A DNA stretch of 64,000 nt from Streptomyces sp. CB01249 (GCF_001905735.1 NZ_LISW01000001.1:1796411-1860410), one strand, 5' to 3'. Counted from the first letter of the stretch, positions 25,521-34,295 are shown. Translations and numbers: made by a program. The notes: generated from the letters alone by a model not told the origin.

Positions 25521-26434
25521 GCGTCCTCCTTGCGGTCGGCGCGGAGCACCAGCAGCATCAGGCCGACGGTGACGACGAAGATGACGACCGAGATGGCGGA
25601 GGCGTAACCGACCCGCCCGCTCAGCCCGGTGCCGACCCGCTGGACGAGCATCACCAGGGTGGTGTCCTCGCCGGCAGGTCCGCCGGAGGGGCCGGCCATC
25701 AGGTAGACCTCGGAGAACACCTTGAAGGCGGAGACCGAGGAGAGGGCCGCGACCAGCACCATCGTGGACCGGATGGCGGGCACGGTGACCGTGAAGAAGC
25801 GGCGTACGACACCGGCACCGTCCACGGACGCGGCCTCGTGCAGCTCCCTCGGTACGTTCGCGAGGGCGGCCAGATAGATGATCATGTAGTAGCCGAGGCC
25901 CTTCCAGACCGTGACCGTCATCGCGCTGCCCAGCAGCAGCCACTGGTCGCTGAGGAAGCCGACCTTGCCGATGCCGACGGCCTCCAGGACCGCGTTGATC
26001 AGCCCGCGGTCGTCCAGCATCCACACCCAGATCAGGCCGACGACCACGATGGACGCGACGACCGGGGTGTAGAACGCCGACCGGAAGAAGGTGATGCCGG
26101 GGATGTGCCGCTGGACGAGCATCGCCAGCAGCAGCGGCAGGATGACGAGCGCGGGGACCACGCCGACGACGTACAGCACGCTGTTGCGCAGGCCGGTCCA
26201 GAACATCTCGTCGTGCAGCAGCTCCCGGAAGTTCGCCAGGCCGACGTACGAGCCGGGGACCAGCGTGCGCCGGTCGGTGAAGGAGTTCACCAGCGTGCTG
26301 AAGAACGGGTAGAGGCTGAAGGCGCCGACCACGATCAGACCGGGCGCCGCGAACAGCCAGGGGCTGAGGGGCAGATGGCGGCGGATCCGGCCGGTGGGCC
26401 GGCCCGCCGCGGCGGTGGGGGAGGGGGATTTCAC
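25517..26434 (-). CDS. sugar ABC transporter permease (MalF/CUT1 type)
   Basis: A 305-aa permease with six membrane helices starting at about residue 25. The EAA motif HEAASVDGAGVVRRFF lies near residue 210. It follows the binding protein by 8 bases and overlaps the second permease by 4 bases. It forms the transmembrane heterodimer for uptake of the sugar bound by the lipoprotein at 26443-27729. By operon content the sugar should be a mannose/GlcNAc-containing oligosaccharide from N-glycans. Confidence 0.9.
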   Translation of the reverse strand: MKSPSPTAAAGRPTGRIRRHLPLSPWLFAAPGLIVVGAFSLYPFFSTLVNSFTDRRTLVPGSYVGLANFRELLHDEMFWTGLRNSVLYVVGVVPALVILPLLLAMLVQRHIPGITFFRSAFYTPVVASIVVVGLIWVWMLDDRGLINAVLEAVGIGKVGFLSDQWLLLGSAMTVTVWKGLGYYMIIYLAALANVPRELHEAASVDGAGVVRRFFTVTVPAIRSTMVLVAALSSVSAFKVFSEVYLMAGPSGGPAGEDTTLVMLVQRVGTGLSGRVGYASAISVVIFVVTVGLMLLVLRADRKEDA

Positions 26435-26442
26435 GGGAGGGC

Positions 26443-27729
26443 TCAGCTCTGCTGCAACAGCCGGTCACACGCCTTGACAGCGTTGTCAAGCGCTTCCTTG
26501 GGGCTCTGCTTCCCTTGCAGCGCCTTGGCGATCTGGTTGCGGAGCTCGGTCTTCATCTGCTCGCTGAACAGCACCGGGGTGTAGTTGACGGCCGTCTTCA
26601 GGGACTTCGCGGCGGCGACGCGGACGCGGGTCTCGTCCGTCCCGTCCTCCTTGGTGAAGTACGGGTCGTCGAGCGAGCCGGCGGTGCTCGGGAAGATGGC
26701 GACCTGCTTGGCGAACTCCATCTGCCGGGTCGCGTCGGTCACGTAGTGGGCGAAGGCCACGGCGGCGGGCTTGCGCTTGGACTGCGCGTTCACCATGACG
26801 CCCATGACGTACATGTTGGCCTTGCCGGTACTGCTGACCTGGTCGGTGATCCCGATGTTCTTGTAGAGGCTCGGAGCCTGCTTCTTGAAGTTGGCCAGGT
26901 CCAGCGCGCTGCCCGGGTTCATCGCCACGGACTCGGTGAGGAACTTGTGGCCCGAGGACTCCGGCGTCGCGGTCAGCGCCTGCGGGTCGAGCGCCTTGGC
27001 GTCGTACAACTCCTTGTAGTGCGTGAGGAGTTCGACGCCCTTCGCGTCGTTGAAGGCGAAGCCCGTGCCCTCCTTGTTCATCAGCTGACCGCCGTACCGG
27101 CCGAAGTCCTCGATGGTGGGGACGTTGGCGAGGGTGGCGACCTTGCCGTGGCTCTTCTCCGCCAGCTTCAGACCGTCCGCGAAGACCTCGTCGTACGTGG
27201 TCGGCGGCTTCTGCGGGTCGAGTCCGGCGTCCTTGAACAGCCGCTTGTTGTAGAACATCGGCCCGGTGTTGAGGTACCAGGGGAAGGCGTACGTGCCCTC
27301 CGTGCCGGGTATCTGGTGGCTCTTCCAGGCGCCGTCCAGGTACTCCTTGCGGTACTTCGGCGCGGCCTTGTCGAGGTCGAGGGCGAGACCGGCCTTGGCC
27401 AGCGGAGCGACCAGGTCCGGCGAGACGTTGACGACGTCGGGCAGGGTGCCTCCGGCCGCGTCCGCGCTGATCTTGTCCGCGTAGCCCTCGCCGGGGCGGT
27501 CGACCCACTTGACCTCGGTGCCCGGGTACTTCTTCTCGAAGTCCGCGATCACCCCGTTGAAGTAGTCCTTGAAGTTCGCCTGGAGGTTCCAGGTCTGGAA
27601 GGTGATCTTCCCTTCGACCTTGCCCGAGGCGTCGGACGAGTCCGAGCCGGATCCCCCGCCGCAGGCGCTCAGTGGCAGGACGGTGGCGAGGACGGCGGCA
27701 GCGGCGACTGCTCTGCGGGAGATGTGCAC
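26443..27729 (-). CDS. extracellular sugar-binding lipoprotein
   Basis: A 428-aa solute-binding protein. The lipobox LSAC puts the lipidated cysteine at residue 23, and a Ser/Gly-rich tether follows. The remainder is a CUT1-type binding protein fold (TFQTWN, FPWYLNTGPMFYNK, PTTYDEV). It is the first gene of the operon. Two LacI-type operators lie about 190-230 bases upstream, between it and the divergent LacI gene. Likely ligand: an oligosaccharide released by the GH85 enzyme. Confidence 0.9.
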   Translation of the reverse strand: MHISRRAVAAAAVLATVLPLSACGGGSGSDSSDASGKVEGKITFQTWNLQANFKDYFNGVIADFEKKYPGTEVKWVDRPGEGYADKISADAAGGTLPDVVNVSPDLVAPLAKAGLALDLDKAAPKYRKEYLDGAWKSHQIPGTEGTYAFPWYLNTGPMFYNKRLFKDAGLDPQKPPTTYDEVFADGLKLAEKSHGKVATLANVPTIEDFGRYGGQLMNKEGTGFAFNDAKGVELLTHYKELYDAKALDPQALTATPESSGHKFLTESVAMNPGSALDLANFKKQAPSLYKNIGITDQVSSTGKANMYVMGVMVNAQSKRKPAAVAFAHYVTDATRQMEFAKQVAIFPSTAGSLDDPYFTKEDGTDETRVRVAAAKSLKTAVNYTPVLFSEQMKTELRNQIAKALQGKQSPKEALDNAVKACDRLLQQS

Positions 27730-27921
27730 GGTGAACGGCTCCTTTGCTCGGACCAGGCGCGCGGACGGTGGTCCCGGGGTCCCTGACCCGGCGGGCCGCG
27801 TTCGCCCGACAGACCCTGCAATGCGCCTGTGCTCAAAGTCAATACATTCACCGGAACATAATCTCCCGTTGTCGCATCTGTGCAGGTCAAGGGCCTGTGC
27901 AGAGCTATTGACAGCTGCTTA

Positions 27922-27935
27922 CTAATGCGCTTTAG
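27922..27935. promoter_or_regulatory. LacI-family operator 1
   Basis: CTAATGCGCTTTAG is a 12/14 palindrome with the central GCGC typical of LacI-family sites. Its centre lies 24 bases from operator 2 and overlaps the probable -10 of the LacI gene. Confidence 0.65.
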
Positions 27936-27945
27936 CTAGGCACAG

Positions 27946-27959
27946 CTCAAGCGCTTTAG
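27946..27959. promoter_or_regulatory. LacI-family operator 2
   Basis: CTCAAGCGCTTTAG is a 12/14 palindrome with central AAGCGCTT. It repeats the GCGCTTTAG half of operator 1 in the same orientation, two and a third helical turns away. Confidence 0.65.
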
Positions 27960-28073
27960 TCGGTTGGGCGTCCACTCTCGACCAAACGGCCGGGGAAGCT
28001 CTACGATGCCCCGGGGGCCAGCGGGCCCGACGGCCCGTCAGTACCCGCGGGCGAGGCAGGAAGTGAGGCACGG

Positions 28074-29126
28074 GTGGCTCCGAAGCGGCCGACCATGAAG
28101 GACATCGCCCAGCGGGCCGGTGTCTCGGAGAGCGCCGTCTCCTTCGCGCTCAACGACCGTCCGGGAGTCTCCGAGGTCACCCGCGCCCGGGTGCGGCGCG
28201 TCGCCGAACAGCTGGGCTGGCGCCCGAGCGCCGCGGCCCGCGCCCTGTCCGGCGAGGGATCGGCCACCGTCGGCCTGGTCGTGGCGCGCCCGGCGGCCAA
28301 TCTCGGCGTGGACTCCTTCTTCCTCCAGCTGATCTCCGGCATCCAGGAGGTGCTGTCCGAGCGTCATCTGGGTCTGCTCTTCCAGGTGGTGGACGACGTG
28401 GCGGACGAGTGCGGGGTCTACCGGCGCTGGTGGGCCGAACACCGGGTCGACGGCGTGCTCGTCGTGGACCCGCGCACGGACGACCCCCGCGTCTCCCTCC
28501 TCGACGAACTGGGCCTCCCCGGCGTCATCATCGGCGCCCTCCCCGGCACCGACACCGGTCCTCACCCCGGCCTCTCCCAGGTCCGCGCCGACGACGCGGG
28601 CGCGATGGCGGCGATCGTGGGCCGCCTGTACGAGCTGGGGCACCGGCGCATCGTGCACATCGCCGGCCTCCCCTCGCTCGCGCACACCGACCGCCGCATC
28701 CGCTCGCTCCGCCTGGAGGCGGACCGGCGCGGCCTGACCGGGGTGCACTCGGTGACCACGGACTACTCCGACACCGAGGGCGCTGCCGCCACCCGTCGGG
28801 TCCTGAAGCGGACCGACCCGCCGAGCGCGCTGATCTACGACAACGACGTGATGGCGGCGGCCGGGGTGGCCGTGGCGACCGGGCTGGGCGTCCGGGTCCC
28901 GGGCGATGTGTCGGTGGTGTCCTGGGAGGACTCCGCGCTGTGCCGGCTGACCGCACCCTGGCTGACGGCGCTCTCCCGCGACCCGGTCGCCTTCGGCCGG
29001 CTCGCGGCACGGGAGCTCACCACCCTGCTCGACGGGGGTCCGCCGCGCACCGTGCGGGTGGCCCTGCCCGACCTCATCGAACGCGGCAGCACGGCGCCGG
29101 CGCACGAGACCGCCGGGACGCCCTGA
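28074..29126 (+). CDS. LacI-family repressor of the N-glycan locus
   Basis: A 350-aa LacI/GalR regulator. The helix-turn-helix is MKDIAQRAGVSESAVSFALN at residues 8-27 with hinge helix AARALSG near 58. A sugar-binding domain follows (VDGVLVVDPRTDD, YDNDVMAAAG, VVSWEDS). GTG at 28074 has GAGG upstream. It is transcribed away from the importer operon, with twin operators between them. It probably represses the operon until an oligosaccharide or mannose derivative is present. Confidence 0.88.
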   Translation: MAPKRPTMKDIAQRAGVSESAVSFALNDRPGVSEVTRARVRRVAEQLGWRPSAAARALSGEGSATVGLVVARPAANLGVDSFFLQLISGIQEVLSERHLGLLFQVVDDVADECGVYRRWWAEHRVDGVLVVDPRTDDPRVSLLDELGLPGVIIGALPGTDTGPHPGLSQVRADDAGAMAAIVGRLYELGHRRIVHIAGLPSLAHTDRRIRSLRLEADRRGLTGVHSVTTDYSDTEGAAATRRVLKRTDPPSALIYDNDVMAAAGVAVATGLGVRVPGDVSVVSWEDSALCRLTAPWLTALSRDPVAFGRLAARELTTLLDGGPPRTVRVALPDLIERGSTAPAHETAGTP

Positions 29127-29196
29127 CTCCGGCGCCTCCCACCGGCCACCGACCGCACGGCCGAGTACGGCGAGGCTAGCGACCCGAACCCGGGCG

Positions 29197-29826
29197 TCAC
29201 CGTCGTGATGCCACGAACGCGGCCGCTCCCGGCCCGTCGAGCTCGTCCCGTACGACCTGCCGACCGGAGACGGCCAGCAGCAAGGAAAGGGCGGGCCCCC
29301 TGACTTCCGGACCGTCCCCTGCGGACAGGTCGGCGTCCGTCGCCGTGAGCCGGACACGGGCCGTCAGTTCCTTGGCTCCGCCGAAGGAGGCGGGGGTGCG
29401 GAGCTGCAGGCGCAGTGACCGGGCGACGGCCTCCGGCGGGTAGGAATGGGCGAGCCCCAACGGCCTGCGGATGTCCTCACCGTGCACGACCTGCTCGACG
29501 AGCCGGCTGTCCAGGGGCGCCGGTGGCGTCGACGTCCGCGATGCCACCCGACGAAGTCGCTGCAACGTCTGCTGCGGTGAGGCGCCTCGCTCCCGCTCCA
29601 CACCGCGTGCGTTCTGACGGTCGAAGTCGAACCGCTCCCTGGCAAGGCCGACCACGAAACCGATCCGTGTCGTCCGGGCGGTGTCGACCAGATGGGCGGC
29701 CACGTCACGCACGGTCCATCCCGCACACAGCGAAGGAAGCTCCCACTGCGCGTCATCGAGTCGCGCGAGGTCGTCGATCAGCGCCGCACGTTCCGCATGC
29801 ACCATCGGCCAGACATCGCTACTCAT
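29197..29826 (-). CDS. maleylpyruvate isomerase/DinB-fold family protein
   Basis: A 209-aa protein of the actinobacterial mycothiol-dependent maleylpyruvate isomerase family (DinB-like four-helix bundle). The N-terminal helix pattern is ERAALIDDLARLDDAQWE, then LCAGWTVRDVAAHLVD, which carries the metal-binding His of the fold; a second metal-site motif is VVHGEDIRR. These proteins bind mycothiol or a metal, and many are of unknown substrate. ATG at 29826 is preceded by GGAG. It is convergent with the LacI gene, 70 bases away. Confidence 0.75.
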   Translation of the reverse strand: MSSDVWPMVHAERAALIDDLARLDDAQWELPSLCAGWTVRDVAAHLVDTARTTRIGFVVGLARERFDFDRQNARGVERERGASPQQTLQRLRRVASRTSTPPAPLDSRLVEQVVHGEDIRRPLGLAHSYPPEAVARSLRLQLRTPASFGGAKELTARVRLTATDADLSAGDGPEVRGPALSLLLAVSGRQVVRDELDGPGAAAFVASRR

Positions 29827-30223
29827 GGGGTCTCCTTCACCCAGAACTGCCCTATCCGCCCTGTAGGACCCCTGGCCCGGTGAAAACTCATCGCTCAGCA
29901 CGTGTGACCGGGCGCGGCCGGCAGACCCGGGACCTGCGCGGTCGGTGCCCTCGGTGTGGGTCCCGGCTACGGTGGCGGGGTGCTGTGAGCGATAACACCC
30001 CTCCATTCTGCGGGTTGTGGGGGAGGTGGGCTGCGGGGTGATCCGGACGGGGAATTGGCCCGAGCGGTCTTGACTGGGTCACGTCAAGTATCCATAGTGA
30101 TGCCCGGCCGTACGGCAGGTCGCGCATCCCGCCCATGCCTTCGGGGCGGTTCGCGGTCTCGATTGTTAGCGCTAACAATCGGCAATGCCTCGGAACAGCC
30201 CGCCACCAGCAAGGAGTCCACCC
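29827..30223. promoter_or_regulatory. control region upstream of the arabinofuranosidase gene
   Basis: This 397-base region has no gene I can support. It holds a plus-strand promoter TTGACT (30070-30075), 17 bases, CATAGT (30093-30098). A CTTGAC-n8-GTCAAG dyad (30069-30088) overlaps that promoter. The perfect palindrome at 30161-30180 is listed separately. A weaker relative, TGTGAGCGATAACA, lies at 29984-29997 and matches 12 of 14 bases of the palindrome core. Confidence 0.5.
30161..30180. promoter_or_regulatory. perfect 20-bp LacI-type operator
   Basis: GATTGTTAGCGCTAACAATC is fully palindromic around a central GCGC and lies 44 bases before the TTG start, downstream of the predicted promoter. 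TGTTAGCGCTAACA sites of this type are LacI-family boxes seen near Streptomyces arabinan genes. Confidence 0.8.
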
Positions 30224-31777
30224 TTGACGATGCAGACCTGGCTGCGCCACGCACGGCGCAGCCTCCTCGCCACCGGCACCACCGCCGTACTGACCGTCGC
30301 CCTCCTGGTCGGTACCGAAGCCACCTCGCAGGCCGCCTCACAGGGGCCCTGCGACCTCTACGCCTCCGGCGGCACGCCCTGTGTGGCCGCCCACTCGACC
30401 ACGCGCGCCCTCTACGGCGCGTACAACGGCTCGCTCTACCAGGTCCGGCGGGCGTCCGACAGCGCCACCAAGGACATCGGGGTGCTGAGTGCCGGCGGAT
30501 ACGCCGATGCCGCCGCCCAGGACGGGTTCTGCGCCGGAACCACCTGCGTGATCACCGTCATCTACGACCAGTCCGGCCGGGGCAACAACCTCACCCAGGC
30601 CCCCGCAGGCGGCGCCGCTCCCGGCCCCGACAACCTCGCCCCCGCCACCGCCGCGCCGGTCACCGTGGCAGGCCACCGGGCCTATGGCGTATACGTCGCC
30701 GCCGGAACCGGCTACCGCAACAACAAGACCAACGGCATCGCCACCGGCGACCAGCCGGAGGGCATGTACGCCGTCCTCGACGGCACGCACTTCGGCGGAG
30801 GATGCTGCTTCGACTACGGCAACGCCGAGACGAACAGCCTCGACACCGGCAACGGCCACATGGAGGCCATCTACTTCGGCGACAGCACGATCTGGGGATC
30901 GGGCACCGGCAACGGCCCCTGGGTGATGGCGGACCTGGAGAACGGCCTCTTCTCGGGCCCCAACGCCGGCTACAACGCCAATGATCCCAGCGTCAGCCAC
31001 CGCTTCCTGACCGCGATCGTCAAGGGCGCCCCCAACCTCTGGGCCATCAAGGCCGCCAACGCCCAGTCCGGCGGCCTGTCCACGTACTACAGCGGAGCCC
31101 GGCCCAACGTCCAAGGGTACAACCCGATGCACAAGGAGGGCGCGATCATCCTCGGTATCGGCGGCGACAACAGCAAGTCCTCCAGCGGCACGTTCTACGA
31201 GGGGGTCATGACCTCCGGCTACCCGACGGACGCCACGGAGAACGCGGTCCAGGCCAACATCACCGCCGCCGGCTACCAGGCGCCCGCACTCACGTCCAGC
31301 GCCCTCACACCGGGGGCCCGGGTCTCCTTGAAGGCCACCACCACCTGCTGCAACGCCGACTACCTGCGCCACCAGGCCGACGGCAGCGTGGCCATCTCGC
31401 CGGTCACCGCCGCGAGTTCGAGCGCCGACAAGAGCGATGCGACGTGGATCGTACGTCCCGGGCTGGCCGACTCCGCCTGCCTGTCCTTCGAATCCGCCGG
31501 CACCCCCGGACAGTATCTGCGTCACGCCGGATTCCAGCTCCGCACCGCGGCCTCCGACGCCACCGCCCTGTTCAACCGGGACGCCACCTTCTGTCTCCGG
31601 GCAGGACACAGCGGGCAGGGCTACTCCTTCCAGTCGGTCAACTACCCGAACCGCTTCATACGTCACTACGCCTACACCGGCTACCTCGCGGGGGACGGGG
31701 TCGGCGGCAACACGTGGGACAGTGACGCCCTGTGGAGTGAGGACACCTCCTGGCTGACCGCCCAGCCCTGGTCCTGA
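30224..31777 (+). CDS. abfB: secreted GH54 alpha-L-arabinofuranosidase with CBM42
   Basis: A 517-aa secreted enzyme: signal peptide to about residue 38 (QAAS), then a GH54 catalytic domain and a C-terminal CBM42 arabinose-binding trefoil (about 350-515). The nucleophile is Glu239 in WVMADLEN and the acid/base is Asp315 in GIGGDNS, as in fungal AkAbfB. It removes arabinofuranose side chains from arabinoxylan or arabinan outside the cell. I prefer the TTG at 30224, 7 bases after AAGGAG; ATG at 30230 is an alternative. Expression is probably controlled by a LacI protein at the upstream palindrome. No importer is adjacent. Confidence 0.9.
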   Translation: MTMQTWLRHARRSLLATGTTAVLTVALLVGTEATSQAASQGPCDLYASGGTPCVAAHSTTRALYGAYNGSLYQVRRASDSATKDIGVLSAGGYADAAAQDGFCAGTTCVITVIYDQSGRGNNLTQAPAGGAAPGPDNLAPATAAPVTVAGHRAYGVYVAAGTGYRNNKTNGIATGDQPEGMYAVLDGTHFGGGCCFDYGNAETNSLDTGNGHMEAIYFGDSTIWGSGTGNGPWVMADLENGLFSGPNAGYNANDPSVSHRFLTAIVKGAPNLWAIKAANAQSGGLSTYYSGARPNVQGYNPMHKEGAIILGIGGDNSKSSSGTFYEGVMTSGYPTDATENAVQANITAAGYQAPALTSSALTPGARVSLKATTTCCNADYLRHQADGSVAISPVTAASSSADKSDATWIVRPGLADSACLSFESAGTPGQYLRHAGFQLRTAASDATALFNRDATFCLRAGHSGQGYSFQSVNYPNRFIRHYAYTGYLAGDGVGGNTWDSDALWSEDTSWLTAQPWS

Positions 31778-31784
31778 CCTCGTT

Positions 31785-31821
31785 CCGGTGGCACACCCCG
31801 CGCAGGCGGGTGTGCCACCGG
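31785..31821. terminator. bidirectional terminator hairpin
   Basis: Perfect 14-bp arms (31785-31798, 31808-31821) with a 9-base loop, between the convergent arabinofuranosidase and kinase genes. Confidence 0.7.
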
Positions 31822-31822
31822 T

Positions 31823-33463
31823 TCAGGAGCGGGCCCCCAGCACTTCGGCGAGGAAATGGGCCTCGTTGCGCCCGAGTCGGGTCGCAATCACGACCTCGCT
31901 GCCCGTGATGCGGCCGACGACGGCGACCTTGGCGAGCAGCCGGCCCTCGCCCTGGACGATCGCCAGGGAGTTCGTGGGCTCGGTCCGCCCCGTCACTCTG
32001 CCGGTCAGAGTGGTGAACGCCTTGGCGTCCTTCTCCTCGAACGTCACGCGCACCGACCATCCCCCCGGAGCGCCGTCCCCCGTGTCCTCGAACGCCGAGA
32101 CCTCCCTGAACCTGTTGACCGTCATACCGGGAGCGGTGGAGACGACCACGCACTGCTGCCGGTCGTCCGAGGTGAAGCCGCGCCCCGAGGGCACTCCGGG
32201 CTGCGAGGTTCCGAAGGGGGTGGCTTCGGACGTCCCGCTGCCGGGGCACGCCCCCTGCTGCTCGCGCTCCACTTCGAGGAAGCGCACGGGCCGGTCGGGG
32301 GCCCCGGCACCGCCCTTGGCATCCCCGTCGCCGGACCCGTCCCAGGGGCTCAGCACCAGCAGCGTCGCGGTCAACGCGCCGACCGCGACCAGCCCGCCGA
32401 CGGCCAGCCGCACCCGTCGGCCCCGACCGGACGCGGCGGTGGGCGGCGGGCCGGGGAGACGTACGGTCCCGGCGGCCCCGGCCACGGCCTGCGTGGGCTC
32501 GTCCGGTCCACCGCGCCCGGGCGGGGAGGCCGGTCCGGTGGCACCGACCTGGCGCAGCGCCGCACGCAAGGCATCGGTGCGCTCGGCACGGTGCCGCTCG
32601 ATGGCCTCGGTCCACCGGGCATCCAGCACACCCCCGTTGCTGCGGGCCGAAGGCTCCTCACCGAAGTGGGCGGCACAGTGGGCGACCAGCTCGGCAGGGG
32701 TGGGCCGCGCTCGCGGATCCAGAGCGAGACAGGGCAGAACGAGGGCGTCCAGAGCGGGCGGGAGGCCGGAGACGTCGGTGTCGCCGGTGGCCGCGCGCAT
32801 CAGCAGCTCCAGGGCCGAGATCTCCTCGATGTCCCGGTACGGCGGCCTCCCCACCGCCAGGTAGTACAGCGTCGCCCCCAGGGAGAACACGTCGGACGCC
32901 TCCGTGGTCGACTCCCCCCGGGCCTGTTCCGGAGAGGCGTACGCCACGGTGCCGAGCGCCGACTGGGTCCGCGTCAGGTCGTGTGCCTGAGAGATGCCGA
33001 AGTCGATCACGCGCGGCCCCTCCACGGGCAGCAGCACGTTCGACGGCTTGATGTCCCGGTGCACCAGCCCTGCCGAGTGCAGGGACGCCAGCGCCTCCGC
33101 CATCCCCGCGGCCACCCAGTGCAGCGCATCCGTTCCCAGCGTGCCGCAGTCCTCCACCAGTTCCTTCAACGAAGGCGCCGGCACGTACTCCTGAGCCATC
33201 CACGGCACCTCCGCCGTGGGATCGGCGTCGACGACGCTCGCCGTGTAGATCCCGCGTACCCGCTGCGCACACGCGACCTCCCGGGCGAACCGGCGCCGAT
33301 CGTCCGCGTTGTTCGTGATCAGCGTCTTCAGCGCGACCGTACGCCCCGCCGGTGACCGCGCCAGGTACACCCGCCCCATGCCGCCGCTCGCCAGTTCGGC
33401 CAGCACGGTGAACCGTCCGACCCGTTGGCCCGGACGTACCGCTTCCGCCCCACCCCACCGCAT
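31823..33463 (-). CDS. membrane Ser/Thr protein kinase with SecDF-P1-head-like extracellular domain
   Basis: A 546-aa Hanks-type kinase. The glycine loop is ASGGMGRVY, VALK has Lys46, HRDIKPSN has Asp137, and DFG lies at 154-156, with a SPEQARGE activation segment. A Pro-rich linker leads to one membrane helix (351-371). The last 160 residues face outward and resemble the SecD/SecF P1 head fold (VVVSTAPGMTVNRF, VTFEEKDAKAFTTLT, LAIVQGEGRLLAKVAVVG). The extracellular part may sense or bind a ligand instead of PASTA repeats. ATG at 33463 is chosen to begin just before the kinase fold. Divergent from the copper operon. Confidence 0.88.
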   Translation of the reverse strand: MRWGGAEAVRPGQRVGRFTVLAELASGGMGRVYLARSPAGRTVALKTLITNNADDRRRFAREVACAQRVRGIYTASVVDADPTAEVPWMAQEYVPAPSLKELVEDCGTLGTDALHWVAAGMAEALASLHSAGLVHRDIKPSNVLLPVEGPRVIDFGISQAHDLTRTQSALGTVAYASPEQARGESTTEASDVFSLGATLYYLAVGRPPYRDIEEISALELLMRAATGDTDVSGLPPALDALVLPCLALDPRARPTPAELVAHCAAHFGEEPSARSNGGVLDARWTEAIERHRAERTDALRAALRQVGATGPASPPGRGGPDEPTQAVAGAAGTVRLPGPPPTAASGRGRRVRLAVGGLVAVGALTATLLVLSPWDGSGDGDAKGGAGAPDRPVRFLEVEREQQGACPGSGTSEATPFGTSQPGVPSGRGFTSDDRQQCVVVSTAPGMTVNRFREVSAFEDTGDGAPGGWSVRVTFEEKDAKAFTTLTGRVTGRTEPTNSLAIVQGEGRLLAKVAVVGRITGSEVVIATRLGRNEAHFLAEVLGARS

Positions 33464-33647
33464 GCCCCGTCCCCACCCGTCTCCCCGTTGCGGGGAAGCC
33501 GCAGCCCAAGCGGTCGCACCGCACGCGACTCGACCGCTCTGCATCGTCACGTACGAACGCGAACGGCGCATGCGTTTCACTGAGTTGGCCCACGATGCGG
33601 CGCGAGGCCCCGTCGCGGCGTGCCCCGGCCGGGGGAGCGGTGTAAGG

Positions 33648-33662
33648 TACCCCACCGGGGTA
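33648..33662 (+). promoter_or_regulatory. CsoR-type copper operator
   Basis: TACCCC-n3-GGGGTA, a perfect dyad 43 bases before the first gene of the operon. It matches the GC-rich palindromes bound by the copper-sensing repressor CsoR in Streptomyces and mycobacteria. Confidence 0.75.
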
Positions 33663-33704
33663 TGTCGACCCCGGACGGGCGCAGACAGGAATGAGAGTGC
33701 GGGC

Positions 33705-34193
33705 ATGAGCGGCGGAGCGGCAGACAGGCGGGGCTTGCGCCGACTGGTCGCCGTGTGTGCGCTGCTGCTCGGCCTGTTCCTGATGCACGGCGCTCCGGCC
33801 ACCGCTGCCGAGGGCTGCCACGGTGCGGTGCCCTCCGTAGCCGCTCATGCGCTGGACGGTCATGCCGCGTCCGCTCCCACGCCGGACGGTCATACCGCGT
33901 CGGCGATGGCCCCGGCGCAGATGCGGGCCACCGCGCAGACGCAGGCCATCGCGCACAGTGCCCCGGCCTTCCGGGCCGCGCCCAGTGCGGGAATGAGCGG
34001 CGAACGGTGCGTGTCCACCCCGGCCCAGGAGCGCAACCCGCTGCCGGCTCCGGCCCTTCTCGCCGCTGTCGCCGCCTTGTCGGCCGAGTGGTCGTCGGCT
34101 GCCTGGCGGGCGGCCATCGGCCGGCTGTGGCGGCGCGGTCCGCCGACCGGCGGGCGAGATCTGCTGACGCTGGTGTGTATCGCGCGGACGTGA
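33705..34193 (+). CDS. small secreted/membrane protein of the copper operon (DUF6153-like)
   Basis: A 162-aa protein with a signal sequence (RRLVAVCALLLGLFLMHG) and cleavage region APATAAE near residue 35. The exported part is rich in His, Met and Ala (HALDGHAASAP, DGHTASAMAP) and has a second hydrophobic stretch (ALLAAVAALSAEW, about 117-129). It resembles DUF6153 proteins that accompany copper or iron genes in Streptomyces. It sits behind a CsoR-type operator and 102 bases before the Met/His-rich lipoprotein. A copper-binding or copper-chaperone role outside the membrane is inferred; no ligand site is proven. Confidence 0.65.
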   Translation: MSGGAADRRGLRRLVAVCALLLGLFLMHGAPATAAEGCHGAVPSVAAHALDGHAASAPTPDGHTASAMAPAQMRATAQTQAIAHSAPAFRAAPSAGMSGERCVSTPAQERNPLPAPALLAAVAALSAEWSSAAWRAAIGRLWRRGPPTGGRDLLTLVCIART

Positions 34194-34295
34194 CAGGTGC
34201 CGCCGGCCCCGGCCCCGGCCGCGACCGGCACCGTGTCCTGCCCTTCCCGCGCGCCACCGGTGTGGTGCGCCCACCCCGAAAGACATCGCGATCCC

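Larger units (their letters stand above)
27730..28073. promoter_or_regulatory. divergent control region of the N-glycan locus
   Basis: This 344-base gene-free region separates the importer operon from its LacI gene. It holds the two operators listed separately. A plus-strand -35 TTGACA at 27908-27913 is followed, 17-19 bases on, by a -10 (27931-27938) inside operator 1, so the LacI gene appears autoregulated. On the minus strand, TTGACC and AT-rich TTATGT/TGTATT segments at 27841-27890 could serve the importer operon. I see no coding sequence. Confidence 0.5.
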
